Origin: Ferruginibacter sp. | Lineage (GTDB): Bacteria; Bacteroidota; Bacteroidia; Chitinophagales; Chitinophagaceae | Direction: 5' to 3' | Assembly (NCBI GenBank): GCA_025362235.1 | Contig: JANYGZ010000032.1 | Span: forward strand, 1 to 64,000 | Length of the DNA: 64,000 nt | Shown here: positions 20,025-29,016 of the stretch, piece after piece | Layout: the number at the start of each line of letters is the position of its first letter | Numbering within the stretch: position 1 is the stretch's first letter | Translations under genes and position numbers: made by a program | The notes under the pieces: model-generated | Told to the model about the DNA's origin: nothing | What the model saw: the letters and a program-made list of their open reading frames with translations, nothing else | Database searches by the model: none

Positions 20025-21350
20025 TTATTTTTTCATTTTTAATTTGTTATTAATATAATCACCAATTTTTTTTCCTTCTTCTGTACTTACGATACAGGAG
20101 GGGTGAAAATGAATGCCGCCATAAAACCTGGCTGAATTGTTTTCTAATGCCGCCTCCCTGAAAGATTTAAAGCTGCGGTTTTTTATACCAAACTCCAGTT
20201 CTGTACTATCAGTATAAGCAAAATTTTCACCATAAATATTTGTAAGCGCCTCTGCTGCGGATGATGAAATAGTAGAATGGCCACAGGTATATTCCGGAAA
20301 AGCAGGGGTTTGTAAATATGGCCTCCAGTTAGGATCAATGTATTTGTTGATTACCGTTTCGGGGCGTACCGTATTATAAGTATATTTTGCCTGCCAGCAT
20401 TGAATAAAAGCATCGAATAGAGCGATAGAAGTTTTAGCATATGCATAAACTGTTTCATCATAAGTAGATTTAGCCGTTTTAGCGGCAATGCCAATTACAC
20501 TCATCCAGTGGCCGGAAGGGGAAAACTTTTTTGTGGCAAACATCACATGCCCGGATACATTTAGTTTAAAAGGGTTATCGTCCCAAAATTCTGCAATATG
20601 TTTTTGTTCTTCGGTTAAGCTGTCTGTAGCATTTTTTATTGCCATTACCTGTTCGTAATATTTACTTTTTTTATCAGTAATATTAAAAGGAATGGGTGGG
20701 GGTGGCAAAAACTGTGTAGCGCTGTCAATAGCCATGGGCCTTATTTCCATCCAATGCGGTTCAGCCGCCTGTGCATACATTGGAGGTGTTGGTACCCAGC
20801 GTCCGGGTACATCTTTTACGGTATATTTTTCGGCACTTCTTGTTTGGGCATAATTATCTTTTTTGCTCCAGCGGATTATGCTTGCGCTCATGCTGTCTGC
20901 AAAAATCTGTGATCCTTTTTCTACGTCTTGTGGCAGGCCCTTAGCTCTTGCAAGCGTTAAAATACTGTCTTTATACAACTGCATACTACCCTCAGGAAAA
21001 GTCACCGCTTCGCCTACTTTAATATACGCCAGCAAAGCAGCCAGTTCATAATCAATAGGTGTATTTGCTGTTGGTTTTGCAACATCTTTTAACCCATTTA
21101 ACTGCCCGGCCAGTGATTGGTATTTTTTTGGATCACCAGCTGCAATAATTTCATACGCGGCAATAGCGCCGTATGTATAATTGCGTGCCGCAATCATTGG
21201 AGGAAAATTATTTCCCATCACCACACTGTTTAGCTCATGTACAGTGTTGGAAAATAATTGAGGGTCATGCAGGTAAGCCTTGTATTCCATATTTGGTTTG
21301 CAGGAATACAATGATGCCGCCATGCAAAGACATACGAAAAGTCTTTTCAT
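20025..21350 (-). CDS. Haloperoxidase/PAP2-type lipoprotein with Cys-Gly-His motif (copy 3)
   Basis: A 441-residue lipoprotein (lipobox LYSC at residues 14-17). It has the vanadate/phosphate pocket K322 and R329 (KYTYNTVRP), R408 and H414 (ARFYGGIH). The usual Ser-Gly-His is Cys356-Gly-His358, the only break in the set and absent from the two paralogues nearby. In characterised enzymes this Ser hydrogen-bonds the bound vanadate, so chemistry may differ. It is followed by the beta-barrel gene after 17 bp and preceded by a gene of unknown function after about 70 bp. It looks like a live gene with normal length and no breaks. Confidence 0.83.
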   Translation of the reverse strand: MKRLFVCLCMAASLYSCKPNMEYKAYLHDPQLFSNTVHELNSVVMGNNFPPMIAARNYTYGAIAAYEIIAAGDPKKYQSLAGQLNGLKDVAKPTANTPIDYELAALLAYIKVGEAVTFPEGSMQLYKDSILTLARAKGLPQDVEKGSQIFADSMSASIIRWSKKDNYAQTRSAEKYTVKDVPGRWVPTPPMYAQAAEPHWMEIRPMAIDSATQFLPPPPIPFNITDKKSKYYEQVMAIKNATDSLTEEQKHIAEFWDDNPFKLNVSGHVMFATKKFSPSGHWMSVIGIAAKTAKSTYDETVYAYAKTSIALFDAFIQCWQAKYTYNTVRPETVINKYIDPNWRPYLQTPAFPEYTCGHSTISSSAAEALTNIYGENFAYTDSTELEFGIKNRSFKSFREAALENNSARFYGGIHFHPSCIVSTEEGKKIGDYINNKLKMKK

Positions 21351-21420
21351 TTTAGTAAATAATTATGTATAGAAAGAAACAGCAAACAACCTGTAAGGGG
21401 TTGTTATTGGCAGTAAAAAA

Positions 21421-21981
21421 TTAAACTGCCTGTGGAGGTTTAATTAATTGTTGTAAATGGGTACAACTGTTATTGATAAAGGGTTTGGCAGAATAAACTG
21501 CAGCAAGGGGTAAATAAGAAACACATTTCCACGAAGCTATATCATTTGTAAAATCTGAAAAAGAGAATTTTGCAATAGAAGTATTTTTACCAGGCATTTT
21601 TTTTGCATCATTATTGCCTGCAAAATCATTTACTTTTCCAAAGTAATCATTTGACTGTTGCTCCAAGTCAATTTTTTCTGAATGCCTGATACATTGTAAA
21701 AACAAAGTATCGTTTTCTACTTTGCGTTGTACATATTTGTAGGTTTCACCATTAACTGTTATCTCACCATCTACTCTTTCAAAACCGGTGGCTACATTTT
21801 GATAAGGCAGGTTAATGGGGATGGTTAAAGTAAAAAGATCCTGTTGATTATAGTTGTTTTTATCTAAGGAAGCTTCAAGTTTATTATCTGCTTTTTGCAT
21901 GGCTATAGTAAACCATAACTTGTATCCGATTGTATTAAATACAAACAGCATTAATAATAATATGGCAGCAGTTTTGCGCAT
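21421..21981 (-). CDS. Membrane-anchored protein of unknown function
   Basis: A 186-residue protein with one N-terminal hydrophobic segment (residues 6-22). I start it at the ATG at 21981 (MRKTAAILL) because the upstream in-frame ATG at 22032 only adds a non-signal extension. The rest shows beta-strand-like segments such as 'DGEITVNGETYKYVQRKVENDTLFLQC' in part, but no family I recognise. Cys residues near the C-terminus ('NNSCTHLQ') could bind a metal. It lies 70 bp upstream of haloperoxidase copy 3 on the same strand and may be the first gene of that operon. Confidence 0.55.
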   Translation of the reverse strand: MRKTAAILLLMLFVFNTIGYKLWFTIAMQKADNKLEASLDKNNYNQQDLFTLTIPINLPYQNVATGFERVDGEITVNGETYKYVQRKVENDTLFLQCIRHSEKIDLEQQSNDYFGKVNDFAGNNDAKKMPGKNTSIAKFSFSDFTNDIASWKCVSYLPLAAVYSAKPFINNSCTHLQQLIKPPQAV

Positions 21982-22135
21982 TTTGATAAGGCAAATTAAT
22001 GAAAATAAGTATTGGTGGCGTATTTTGCCCAAAATATTTTTTTAGAAATAATTAAAAAGTGACTGATATTTTTTATTTCTACTGTAGTATCAATGCTTTA
22101 TATCATGTTATTGAAAGATGATTATCGCTAATTTA

Positions 22136-24169
22136 TTATTTATTGATAAAAGTCTTTTTATCAACACCAATACCTGTTAATGTAATACTTTTCCAGTTAG
22201 GCGGCAGGGCAGTTTTAATTTGTATAATTCCCTTTGAAGTAATTTCCAATCCACCAAAACCCATTAGCACACTCTGCAGAATACCACCTGCACCGGTTGC
22301 AAAATAAGGATTGGTGCCTCCTTTGGTTTCCGCAATTACGCGTAATGGAGGGTTTAAATTAGGCAGGTAGCTGTCCTGGAAAAAATGATAAGCTTTTACA
22401 CCATCTCCCAACCTGGAATATAATAAAGTAAAAACGGCCTGTGTCATAGCCGGAGTACCTTCGGTAGGTACACGGGTTTCATAATACTCAAGGTCTTTGC
22501 GTATTTGTTTGGTGTCTGTTATTTCTTTTAAAGGATACGCTAATAAATTTACATCTCCCTGTTTAATTCCCTCACCAGCATAAGTTGCATGTTCTTTTGT
22601 AACGCCATCATTCATTTTTAAAATGGGTATATTATTGGCTACATTCATCCAGTCGGCATCTGGTTTTATACCTAATAAAACGGCAGCTTCAGTAGCATCC
22701 TGCAAAACTGCTTTTGCTGCAGCATTGGTAAAAGCATCATTGTCTATATTCTCGGCCCATTCATCTGAAGCCACTACATTTTTAATTTCATATTTACCCG
22801 GGCCGTTCCTTTCTACACGGCTCGCCCAAAACAGGGCCGTTTCTTTTAGTATCGGATAGCCTCTTTCTCTTAACCAGTCTTTATCCTGTGTTACACAATA
22901 ATAATTCCATGCAGCAATGCCTACGCAGGCGGTAATATGGTGTTCAAACGGGCCGCTTAACGCCCATACAGGTGTTTCTTCTACGCCGGTACCGGCACTT
23001 TCCCAGGGAAACATAGCGCCCTTATATCCATGGTTAAATGCATTTTGCCTGGCAGCCGCTAATCGTTGAAACCTGTACTCCACAAGGCTTTTTGCCATTT
23101 CAGGATGTAGTACCAGTATAGAAGGATACATCCATAGTTCTGTATCCCAAAATACATGGCCGTTATAGCCAAGCCCGCTAAGGCCCATCGGGGAAGGGCT
23201 TAAAGCAGTCCCTTCCCGTACAAAAGAATAGAGGTGATACATCATGCTGTGGATATCCTGTTGTGCCTGTGCATCACCATCAATAGTAATATCGCTTTTC
23301 CATATTTCATCCCATGCTTTATTATGAAATTGTATCAACCTTTCCCTGCCTTCTAATTTAGCAATGATGGTTAAACGTTCTGCTTCATTCAATGGATCAT
23401 CGTGATGTGCAGAAGTGATGGAAGAACCAGCAATAGAAAAACGATAACTTTCTCCCGCTTTTATTTTTTTGGTAAACTTCATCAGGTGCATATTATTGTC
23501 CCACATTTCATGGATTACCCTTGGCTCTTCACCATGTTTTTCAGGGAATAAAAATGTATTGGAAGCGCACATCAATAATTTTCCGGTAGGGCTTTTTGCA
23601 GTAGAAGTAAGCAGGCTGATCACCACATGCGGCCTGTCAATTTCATTATAATAATTTTGTACATCTTTTAATGCATCAGGTGCTTCCATTACACTAGCGC
23701 TGGTAATCGTAATATCTTTTTTAGCCGTAATAGTAACATCCATCAAAACTGTAAAGGGAAGCTGGCGCAGAGAATAATAAGTATAGCTCACATCAGCCTT
23801 ATCGCCATAATTAAAAGAGGTAGTAAAATTGGCATGGCGCATATCTAACTGCTGTTTCATATTGGCGGCATCCGCACTGCCAATACGTTTGCCATCTACT
23901 TCCAGGTACATATTGAGCAGGTTAAAACTTTTTAAAAAATTACTCACCCTTCCACGTCCGTACAAATCATAAGCACCAGCCAATACAACGTCTTTTACTT
24001 TAAAGGGTTCGGGCGAAGACACCACACCAATCATGCCATTGGCCACTGTAATACCATAATAATTTGCAGGGTCAATTTTACCGGCAATAATATTCCAGGC
24101 ATCCTGTGCAAAAAGGCTTGCGGTAAATAAAATGGAGAGGGATAAGAGTATAATTTTTTTTTGTATCAT
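22136..24169 (-). CDS. Secreted GH65 glycosidase, kojibiose-hydrolase-like
   Basis: A 678-residue exported enzyme with signal peptide (MIQKKIILL to LFAQ). I use the ATG at 24169; an ATG at 24178 is also in frame. It has the GH65 (alpha/alpha)6 barrel, with the general acid E470 in 'SDEWAEN' and a Glu at 614 in 'VIAETKGGTNP'. GH65 phosphorylases use phosphate and lack a catalytic base. From memory, the Flavobacterium johnsoniae kojibiose hydrolase uses E472 and E616, almost the same positions, so hydrolysis of an alpha-1,2 or related glucobiose is likely. The location would be periplasmic. It is divergent from the sugar-acid cluster at 24.4 kb. Substrate is inferred. Confidence 0.8.
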   Translation of the reverse strand: MIQKKIILLSLSILFTASLFAQDAWNIIAGKIDPANYYGITVANGMIGVVSSPEPFKVKDVVLAGAYDLYGRGRVSNFLKSFNLLNMYLEVDGKRIGSADAANMKQQLDMRHANFTTSFNYGDKADVSYTYYSLRQLPFTVLMDVTITAKKDITITSASVMEAPDALKDVQNYYNEIDRPHVVISLLTSTAKSPTGKLLMCASNTFLFPEKHGEEPRVIHEMWDNNMHLMKFTKKIKAGESYRFSIAGSSITSAHHDDPLNEAERLTIIAKLEGRERLIQFHNKAWDEIWKSDITIDGDAQAQQDIHSMMYHLYSFVREGTALSPSPMGLSGLGYNGHVFWDTELWMYPSILVLHPEMAKSLVEYRFQRLAAARQNAFNHGYKGAMFPWESAGTGVEETPVWALSGPFEHHITACVGIAAWNYYCVTQDKDWLRERGYPILKETALFWASRVERNGPGKYEIKNVVASDEWAENIDNDAFTNAAAKAVLQDATEAAVLLGIKPDADWMNVANNIPILKMNDGVTKEHATYAGEGIKQGDVNLLAYPLKEITDTKQIRKDLEYYETRVPTEGTPAMTQAVFTLLYSRLGDGVKAYHFFQDSYLPNLNPPLRVIAETKGGTNPYFATGAGGILQSVLMGFGGLEITSKGIIQIKTALPPNWKSITLTGIGVDKKTFINK

Positions 24170-24360
24170 GACATGCAATTGTTATTTGAAATTAATCTTT
24201 AAAAATAAACAATGGGCAATAAATAAATATAATTTTTTGTGTGATTAAGTTTCTTTAAAAGCAAAAGGAAAGTATTGGTATAATGAAGCAACCTGTTGGA
24301 TCATTATTTTTAATTTTTTGCAGTGATTGTTTGTATAACTTTATTGGAAAGATTTATTGC

Positions 24361-24990
24361 ATGACAGTTTTATCACAAATATTGACCAGTAAAATTGTTG
24401 CTATCATCCGCGGAGCAGCGCCGCAAAATGTTGCGGCAATTGCAGAAGCTTTACATGAGGGTGGTGTACAATGCCTGGAGATTACGCTTAACTCGCCCAA
24501 TGCATTGCAGGTTATTGAAAATATTGCCATAAAAATGGAAGGGCGTATTTTGGTGGGAGCCGGTACTGTGTTGAATGCAACAGAAGCAGCCAATGCAATT
24601 GACGCAGGCGCAAAATTTATAATTTCCCCTATAACCAATATAGAAACAATTAAAAAAACCAAACAACTGGGTTCTGTAAGTATCCCGGGTGCTTTTACAC
24701 CAACAGAAATATTTACTGCCTATTCAGGTGGTGGCGATATTATTAAAGTTTTTCCCGGATCATCCGGACCGGGTTTTATTAAAGAAGTTTTAGCCCCCCT
24801 GCCCCACATACCTTTAATGCCAACAGGGGGAATAAACCTGCGAAATATTCACGAATTTAAAAATGCTGGCGCTGTTGCTTTTGGTGTTGGGAAATCGTTG
24901 GTTGATACCAATCAAAAAATAACTGATGCATACCTGGATGAAATAATAAAAAATGCACAAAGCTTTATACAGGCAATTAATAAAGTTTAA
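24361..24990 (+). CDS. KDPG/KDPGal-type aldolase
   Basis: A 209-residue class I aldolase of the Eda/DgoA group that splits 2-keto-3-deoxy-6-phospho-sugar acids into pyruvate and glyceraldehyde-3-phosphate. The Schiff-base lysine is K129 in 'DIIKVFP', the general Glu is in 'LEITLNS', and phosphate-binding 'PTGGIN' follows. I start it at the ATG at 24361 (MTVLSQ); the longer reading from 24283 adds 26 non-homologous, membrane-like residues. It is the first gene of a plus-strand set with a keto-deoxy-sugar-acid kinase (84 bp on) and a lactonase. It could act on KDPG or KDPGal. Confidence 0.88.
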   Translation: MTVLSQILTSKIVAIIRGAAPQNVAAIAEALHEGGVQCLEITLNSPNALQVIENIAIKMEGRILVGAGTVLNATEAANAIDAGAKFIISPITNIETIKKTKQLGSVSIPGAFTPTEIFTAYSGGGDIIKVFPGSSGPGFIKEVLAPLPHIPLMPTGGINLRNIHEFKNAGAVAFGVGKSLVDTNQKITDAYLDEIIKNAQSFIQAINKV

Positions 24991-25074
24991 AAAATTATTA
25001 GGGAATAAATTGATGAGTTGAGTTATGGGAAGTGTAATAACTGTAATTGTATTTTTATTGTAAAAGAATAATAT

Positions 25075-26043
25075 ATGAAATTCTTTTTTAGTGTTGATTG
25101 GGGAACATCCACATTCCGTTTACGATTGGTTGATGCAGCAAGTAAAGCCGTGTTGGCAGAAATAAAAACCGATTATGGCATAGCCACTGCTTTTAAATGC
25201 TGGACAGAAATAAACCAGCCTGAAAAAAACAGGACGGCATTTTACCAGGCTTACCTGTTTGAACAGATAGAAAAACTAGCAGCCAATTTCAATGAATCAT
25301 TAAATAATACTCCCATTGTTTTATCCGGCATGGCATCATCCAGTATTGGTATGATGGAGTTGCCGTATAAAGAATTACCTTTCTGCTGTGATGGATCAGA
25401 TTTACTATTGCAAACAATACCTGTTGTAAATAAAAATGCAGCGCATAAAATAGTTATTATCTCAGGAGTAAAATCGCCGAAAGATGTTATACGTGGCGAA
25501 GAAACAATACTGGCAGGATGCAATATAGAAAAGGACGACAGGGAACAATTGTTTATTTTCCCGGGAACACATTCCAAACATATTTTGGTAACTAATAAAA
25601 CTGTACAAAATATTACTACCTTTATTACAGGCGAGCTATTTGATTTATTGTCGACTAAAAGTATTTTATCCGCATCTGTAAAAAAAGATCGTCAGGAAGA
25701 TAGCGCCAATGATAATTATTTTGCAGACGGCGTTAAAAATGGGGCTTCCACAAATATCCTAAACAGTATTTTCCAGGTACGGACAAACCATCTTTTTAAG
25801 AAAGCAACAGCACAACAAAATTATCACTGGCTCAGTGGATTATTAATTGGGCACGAGTTGAAAAGTATAGCAACAAACAAACCAGCATTGATTACACTGG
25901 TAAGCAGCGGGCACTTAGAAAAATTGTACGTGCAGGCCTTAAGCGTTCTTAATTTAAATACAAAAATTGTATGTAAAAATGCCGATGATGCCTTGATAAA
26001 CGGGCAATGGAAAGTTATGCAGCAGACCAGTAATTTTTTATAA
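25075..26043 (+). CDS. dgoK: 2-dehydro-3-deoxygalactonokinase (DgoK-like)
   Basis: A 322-residue kinase of the DgoK family that phosphorylates 2-keto-3-deoxy-galactonate (or a related acid) at C6 using ATP. The N-terminus has the actin-fold phosphate loop 'VDWGTSTFRLRL'. The middle reads 'RGEET' and 'FPGTHSKH', both typical of the family, and 'FITGELFDLLS' follows. Length is normal. It lies 84 bp after the aldolase and 13 bp before the lactonase, which completes a short sugar-acid route. No dehydratase or dehydrogenase for the first steps is in this window. Confidence 0.83.
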   Translation: MKFFFSVDWGTSTFRLRLVDAASKAVLAEIKTDYGIATAFKCWTEINQPEKNRTAFYQAYLFEQIEKLAANFNESLNNTPIVLSGMASSSIGMMELPYKELPFCCDGSDLLLQTIPVVNKNAAHKIVIISGVKSPKDVIRGEETILAGCNIEKDDREQLFIFPGTHSKHILVTNKTVQNITTFITGELFDLLSTKSILSASVKKDRQEDSANDNYFADGVKNGASTNILNSIFQVRTNHLFKKATAQQNYHWLSGLLIGHELKSIATNKPALITLVSSGHLEKLYVQALSVLNLNTKIVCKNADDALINGQWKVMQQTSNFL

Positions 26044-26056
26044 TAAATTTATAAAC

Positions 26057-27082
26057 ATGAAAGCAAATCAATTATTTCTCTTGTTGTTAACAGCGATGTT
26101 TTTAATTAACTGCAAAAGTAAAAACACAACAAATGATTCACAAAAGCCGGCATCGAAAATGAGGATAGAAATCATTGATCCGGAAGCATTAAAAATCCTT
26201 GATAGTACGACTTCAATAGAAGTAATAGCGGAAGGCTTTAAATGGACAGAAGGCCCCTTGTATATCAAGGATGGAGATTATTTTATTTTCTCTGATATAC
26301 CCGAAAACAAAATCTGGAAATGGAAAGAGGGGCAGAAACCGGTTACCTATTTACAACCTTCAGGAAATACCGGCCCTCCAACAACCGCAAAAGAACCTGG
26401 CTCCAACGGGTTGCTCCTAAATGCCGAAGGGGCTCTGATTTTATGCCAGCATGGCGACAGGCGGGTGGCAAAGATGGTTACAGCCATAAATAATCCACAG
26501 CCACAATTTGTAACTCTTGCCAATAAGTACGACGGCAAACGGTTAAATAGTCCTAATGATGCTGTATATGATAAAAATGGCGATCTGTATTTTACAGATC
26601 CTCCTTATGGTTTAACAAACGGAATAAATGATTCTACAAAAGAATTGAGCTTCCAGGGGGTATATCGTTTAAAGCCAAATGGGCAGTTAGACCTTTTCAC
26701 CAGCGAGCTTAAATACCCAAATGGTATTGCATTTTCGCCGGATGGTAAATTTTTATTTATATCCAGTTCAGATTCCACTAATTATATATGGATGCAATAC
26801 GAACTGGACGAAAATGGGATGACGAAAAGCAAACGTATTTTTTACGAAGCACATAGTTATGAAGGGAAAAATCTTGGTGCACCTGATGGAATGAAAATAA
26901 ATAAGGCAGGATATATTTTTGCCAGTGGCCCTGAAGGGATATGGTTGTTTAATCCAACAGGTAAGTTGATAGCCCGTATATACACAGGGCAGAAAACTTC
27001 CAACTGTGCTTTATCACCCGGCGAAAAAATGCTGTTGATGACATGCGATCATTACCTGATGCGTTTAAAGCTGAAGCAGTAA
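26057..27082 (+). CDS. SMP-30/gluconolactonase-like lipoprotein
   Basis: A 341-residue lactonase-type beta-propeller with a lipoprotein signal (LINC at residues 16-19). Family features visible are 'EGFKWTEGPLY', 'NGLLLNAEG', 'LNSPNDAVYDKNGDLYFTD' (metal-binding Asn-Asp), and 'YPNGIAFSPDGK'. The enzyme would hydrolyse an aldonolactone in the periplasm or at the outer surface, and the acid could then enter the aldolase/kinase route encoded by the two preceding genes (gap 13 bp). The metal is probably Ca or Zn, as in the family. Substrate is inferred. Confidence 0.8.
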   Translation: MKANQLFLLLLTAMFLINCKSKNTTNDSQKPASKMRIEIIDPEALKILDSTTSIEVIAEGFKWTEGPLYIKDGDYFIFSDIPENKIWKWKEGQKPVTYLQPSGNTGPPTTAKEPGSNGLLLNAEGALILCQHGDRRVAKMVTAINNPQPQFVTLANKYDGKRLNSPNDAVYDKNGDLYFTDPPYGLTNGINDSTKELSFQGVYRLKPNGQLDLFTSELKYPNGIAFSPDGKFLFISSSDSTNYIWMQYELDENGMTKSKRIFYEAHSYEGKNLGAPDGMKINKAGYIFASGPEGIWLFNPTGKLIARIYTGQKTSNCALSPGEKMLLMTCDHYLMRLKLKQ

Positions 27083-27098
27083 AAGGAAAATTAATATA

Positions 27099-27860
27099 AT
27101 GACCCTGCAATACTGTTCCGATTTGCACCTTGAATTTTCTGCAAATAAAAAATTTATTGCCAAATATCCGCTAATACCAAAAGGTGATGTGTTATTATTG
27201 GCGGGGGATATTATGCCCTTTGCAGTAATGTATGAACATGCTGATTTTTTTGATTTTGTTGCGGATAATTTTAAACAAACTTACTGGGTACCGGGCAATC
27301 ATGAATACTATCATGGAGACATTGCAAATAAAAGCGGGAGGGTTAACGAAGCCATAAGAAGCAATGTTTTTTTAGTTAATAACGAAGCAATTTTTTTGGA
27401 TAAGGTGAGATTTGTTTTTTCAGCTTTATGGTCAAATATTTCACCAGCTAATTATGTAACGGTACAAAACAGGATGGCTGATTTTACCGCTATAAAATAT
27501 AGCAGCGAAGCCTATACGCCTGATGCAGCTAACGAACTGCACCGTCAATGTAAAAATTTTATAAACCAAACTTTAACTGATAAAACAGATACCCCAACAG
27601 TAGTTGTTACGCATCATATCCCTACCTTTTTAAATTATCCTGCCAGGTATAAAAGAGACCCATTGAATGAGGCTTTTGCAACAGAACTATTTGACCTGAT
27701 TGAGCAATCAGCAGCAGATTACTGGATTTATGGCCATCACCATTTTAATATTCCTGCTTTTGAAATTGGTAAAACACAATTACTCACCAATCGGCTGGGC
27801 TATATAAAATACAAAGAAAATAGTGGATTTAGGAATGATGTGTTTATTGAAATTGAATAA
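27099..27860 (+). CDS. Calcineurin-like metallophosphoesterase
   Basis: A 253-residue protein with the complete metallophosphoesterase motif series: 'SDLHLEF' (D-x-H), 'LLLAGDIM' (GD), 'VPGNHEYY' (GNHE), 'VVTHHIP' and 'YGHHHFN'. It would bind two metal ions and cleave a phosphodiester or phosphomonoester in the cytoplasm. Substrate is not predictable. It starts 16 bp after the lactonase gene and so is probably the last gene of that plus-strand set, although there is no obvious metabolic link. Confidence 0.8.
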   Translation: MTLQYCSDLHLEFSANKKFIAKYPLIPKGDVLLLAGDIMPFAVMYEHADFFDFVADNFKQTYWVPGNHEYYHGDIANKSGRVNEAIRSNVFLVNNEAIFLDKVRFVFSALWSNISPANYVTVQNRMADFTAIKYSSEAYTPDAANELHRQCKNFINQTLTDKTDTPTVVVTHHIPTFLNYPARYKRDPLNEAFATELFDLIEQSAADYWIYGHHHFNIPAFEIGKTQLLTNRLGYIKYKENSGFRNDVFIEIE

Positions 27861-27926
27861 GCAGCAGGAAGTACCAGGACATAAAATCCATCTCCAATTT
27901 ATAAAATCAGGTAAATTCAATAAGGT

Positions 27927-28295
27927 TTAAGAATGCGATAGCAAAAGCCATTGAGGCATTTTTGCGGAAATGATTTTTTTTATGCCGGTTAACCTTGTTA
28001 CCAAAGCAGTTTTATTATTTATATTTTCTATCCGCAGGCTTTTTGAAAGTTCAGGAGTAGTTGACATATTTTGCCCGTAATATAAACCAAGTGATGCTTC
28101 TTTAAAAAGCCTTTGTTTTATTGCATTGTCCTGTATAGAGGCTATACTGCATGCCTTATTAAAATCAGGATGCATACCATAGCTTTCTAAAATGGCCGGG
28201 CTGTTTTTTAATTCAGTATACCTTCGGTATTTTTTTACAAAATAATAGGTAGTGTTATTTATTTTTTTTGTGTAAGAAGTGTAATAACGTTCCAT
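27927..28295 (-). CDS. Hypothetical protein
   Basis: A 122-residue basic protein with many Tyr, Lys and Asn residues and no motif, signal peptide or membrane segment that I recognise. It is convergent with the metallophosphoesterase gene and stands alone on its strand. The reading frame is uninterrupted and the composition is protein-like, which is the only support for it being real. Confidence 0.45.
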   Translation of the reverse strand: MERYYTSYTKKINNTTYYFVKKYRRYTELKNSPAILESYGMHPDFNKACSIASIQDNAIKQRLFKEASLGLYYGQNMSTTPELSKSLRIENINNKTALVTRLTGIKKIISAKMPQWLLLSHS

Positions 28296-28720
28296 GCTGG
28301 TATATTTTTTATTTGTTGTAAAAAGGGACGGTGCCTCGTTTGATTAAAATAAATTTGGTGGCTTTTAAAACAGGGAGGAAGTTTTCTACAATTAAACCAG
28401 TATTTTTCTTAATGGTTTTAGCGGTAGTTGTAGTACTTTAAATAGGATTGGAACAGACGATATATGTGATAATGCAAATAATAAAAGCTAAGAAATTAAT
28501 CAGCATATAGTGCTAAAAAATTACAGCATTTCAAAAGATGGTTAGATTTAAATAATGTTAGTTTGGCTTTGGAACAATTGGAATTGGGGGCAGGTTCAAC
28601 GGATATGGAAAATTGCGGTTGGGTAATTAGAGTGATGTAAAACTAACACTTTTTTTTAAAAAACCAAATTGTAATTTTTAGATGACTTGTATTCTGAAAG
28701 TATACAATATGTATTCCCCA
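28296..28720. other. Intergenic region with a possible gene relic
   Basis: No complete gene is seen. On the plus strand 28500-28640 an open stretch without a start reads protein-like sequence (for example 'FKRWLDLNN' and 'LALEQLELGAGS') up to a TAA, and could be the tail of a lost gene. Upstream of it there are stops in all frames. The family is not recognised. Confidence 0.3.
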
Positions 28721-28723
28721 TAT

Positions 28724-28984
28724 AAATAAAAACGCCTCAACGCCTTAACGGCAAAAAAAGAATAGCCATTGAGTCGTTTAGCCGTTACGATGTAACGTAA
28801 ATAAAAATGCCTCAACGCCTTGGCGGCAAAAAAACTAATGGCCGTTGAGTCGTTAAGACGTTGAACTGAGCAATAAATGAAAAACGTCTCAACGCCTTAG
28901 CGGCAACAAAAATAATGGTAGTTGAGTCGTTGATTTGGAAATCAAGTAAAAACGCCTCAACGCCTTAACGGCAAAAACAAGTTG
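28724..28984. repeat. Degenerate inverted/tandem repeat array from CTCAACGC-type octamers
   Basis: Three full units and one half unit follow one another. Each begins CTCAACGCCTTAACGGC-like (cores at 28735, 28810, 28887 and 28955; spacing 75, 77 and 68 bp). In the three full units this is followed 10-20 bases later by the inverted half GTTGAGTCGTT. The arms are themselves stacks of 8-mers such as CCTCAACG and CCTTAACG. Each unit could fold into an RNA or DNA hairpin. The array ends just before the cupin promoter region. It is not CRISPR-like because the units diverge and spacers are not unique sequences. Confidence 0.75.
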
Positions 28985-28991
28985 GTTTTGT

Positions 28992-28999
28992 TACATTTG
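28992..28999 (+). promoter_or_regulatory. Candidate Bacteroidota -7 element (TACATTTG)
   Basis: TACATTTG fits the Bacteroidota -7 consensus TAnnTTTG and stands 17 bases before the cupin ATG, directly after the repeat array. No TTG at the expected -33 distance was found, so the call is weak. Confidence 0.35.
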
Positions 29000-29016
29000 T
29001 TTTAACAAATAACTAT

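Noticed and set aside
28724..28984. CRISPR array
   Set aside because: Units are imperfect and inverted within themselves, spacing varies (68-77 bp), there are no unique spacers and no cas genes.
28992..28999. Full promoters at the TACATTTG/TAAATTTG/TATATTTG sites (also 39104, 41382, 49915, 56924)
   Set aside because: Only the -7 part matches; no TTG is present at the expected distance, so they are not called full promoters.
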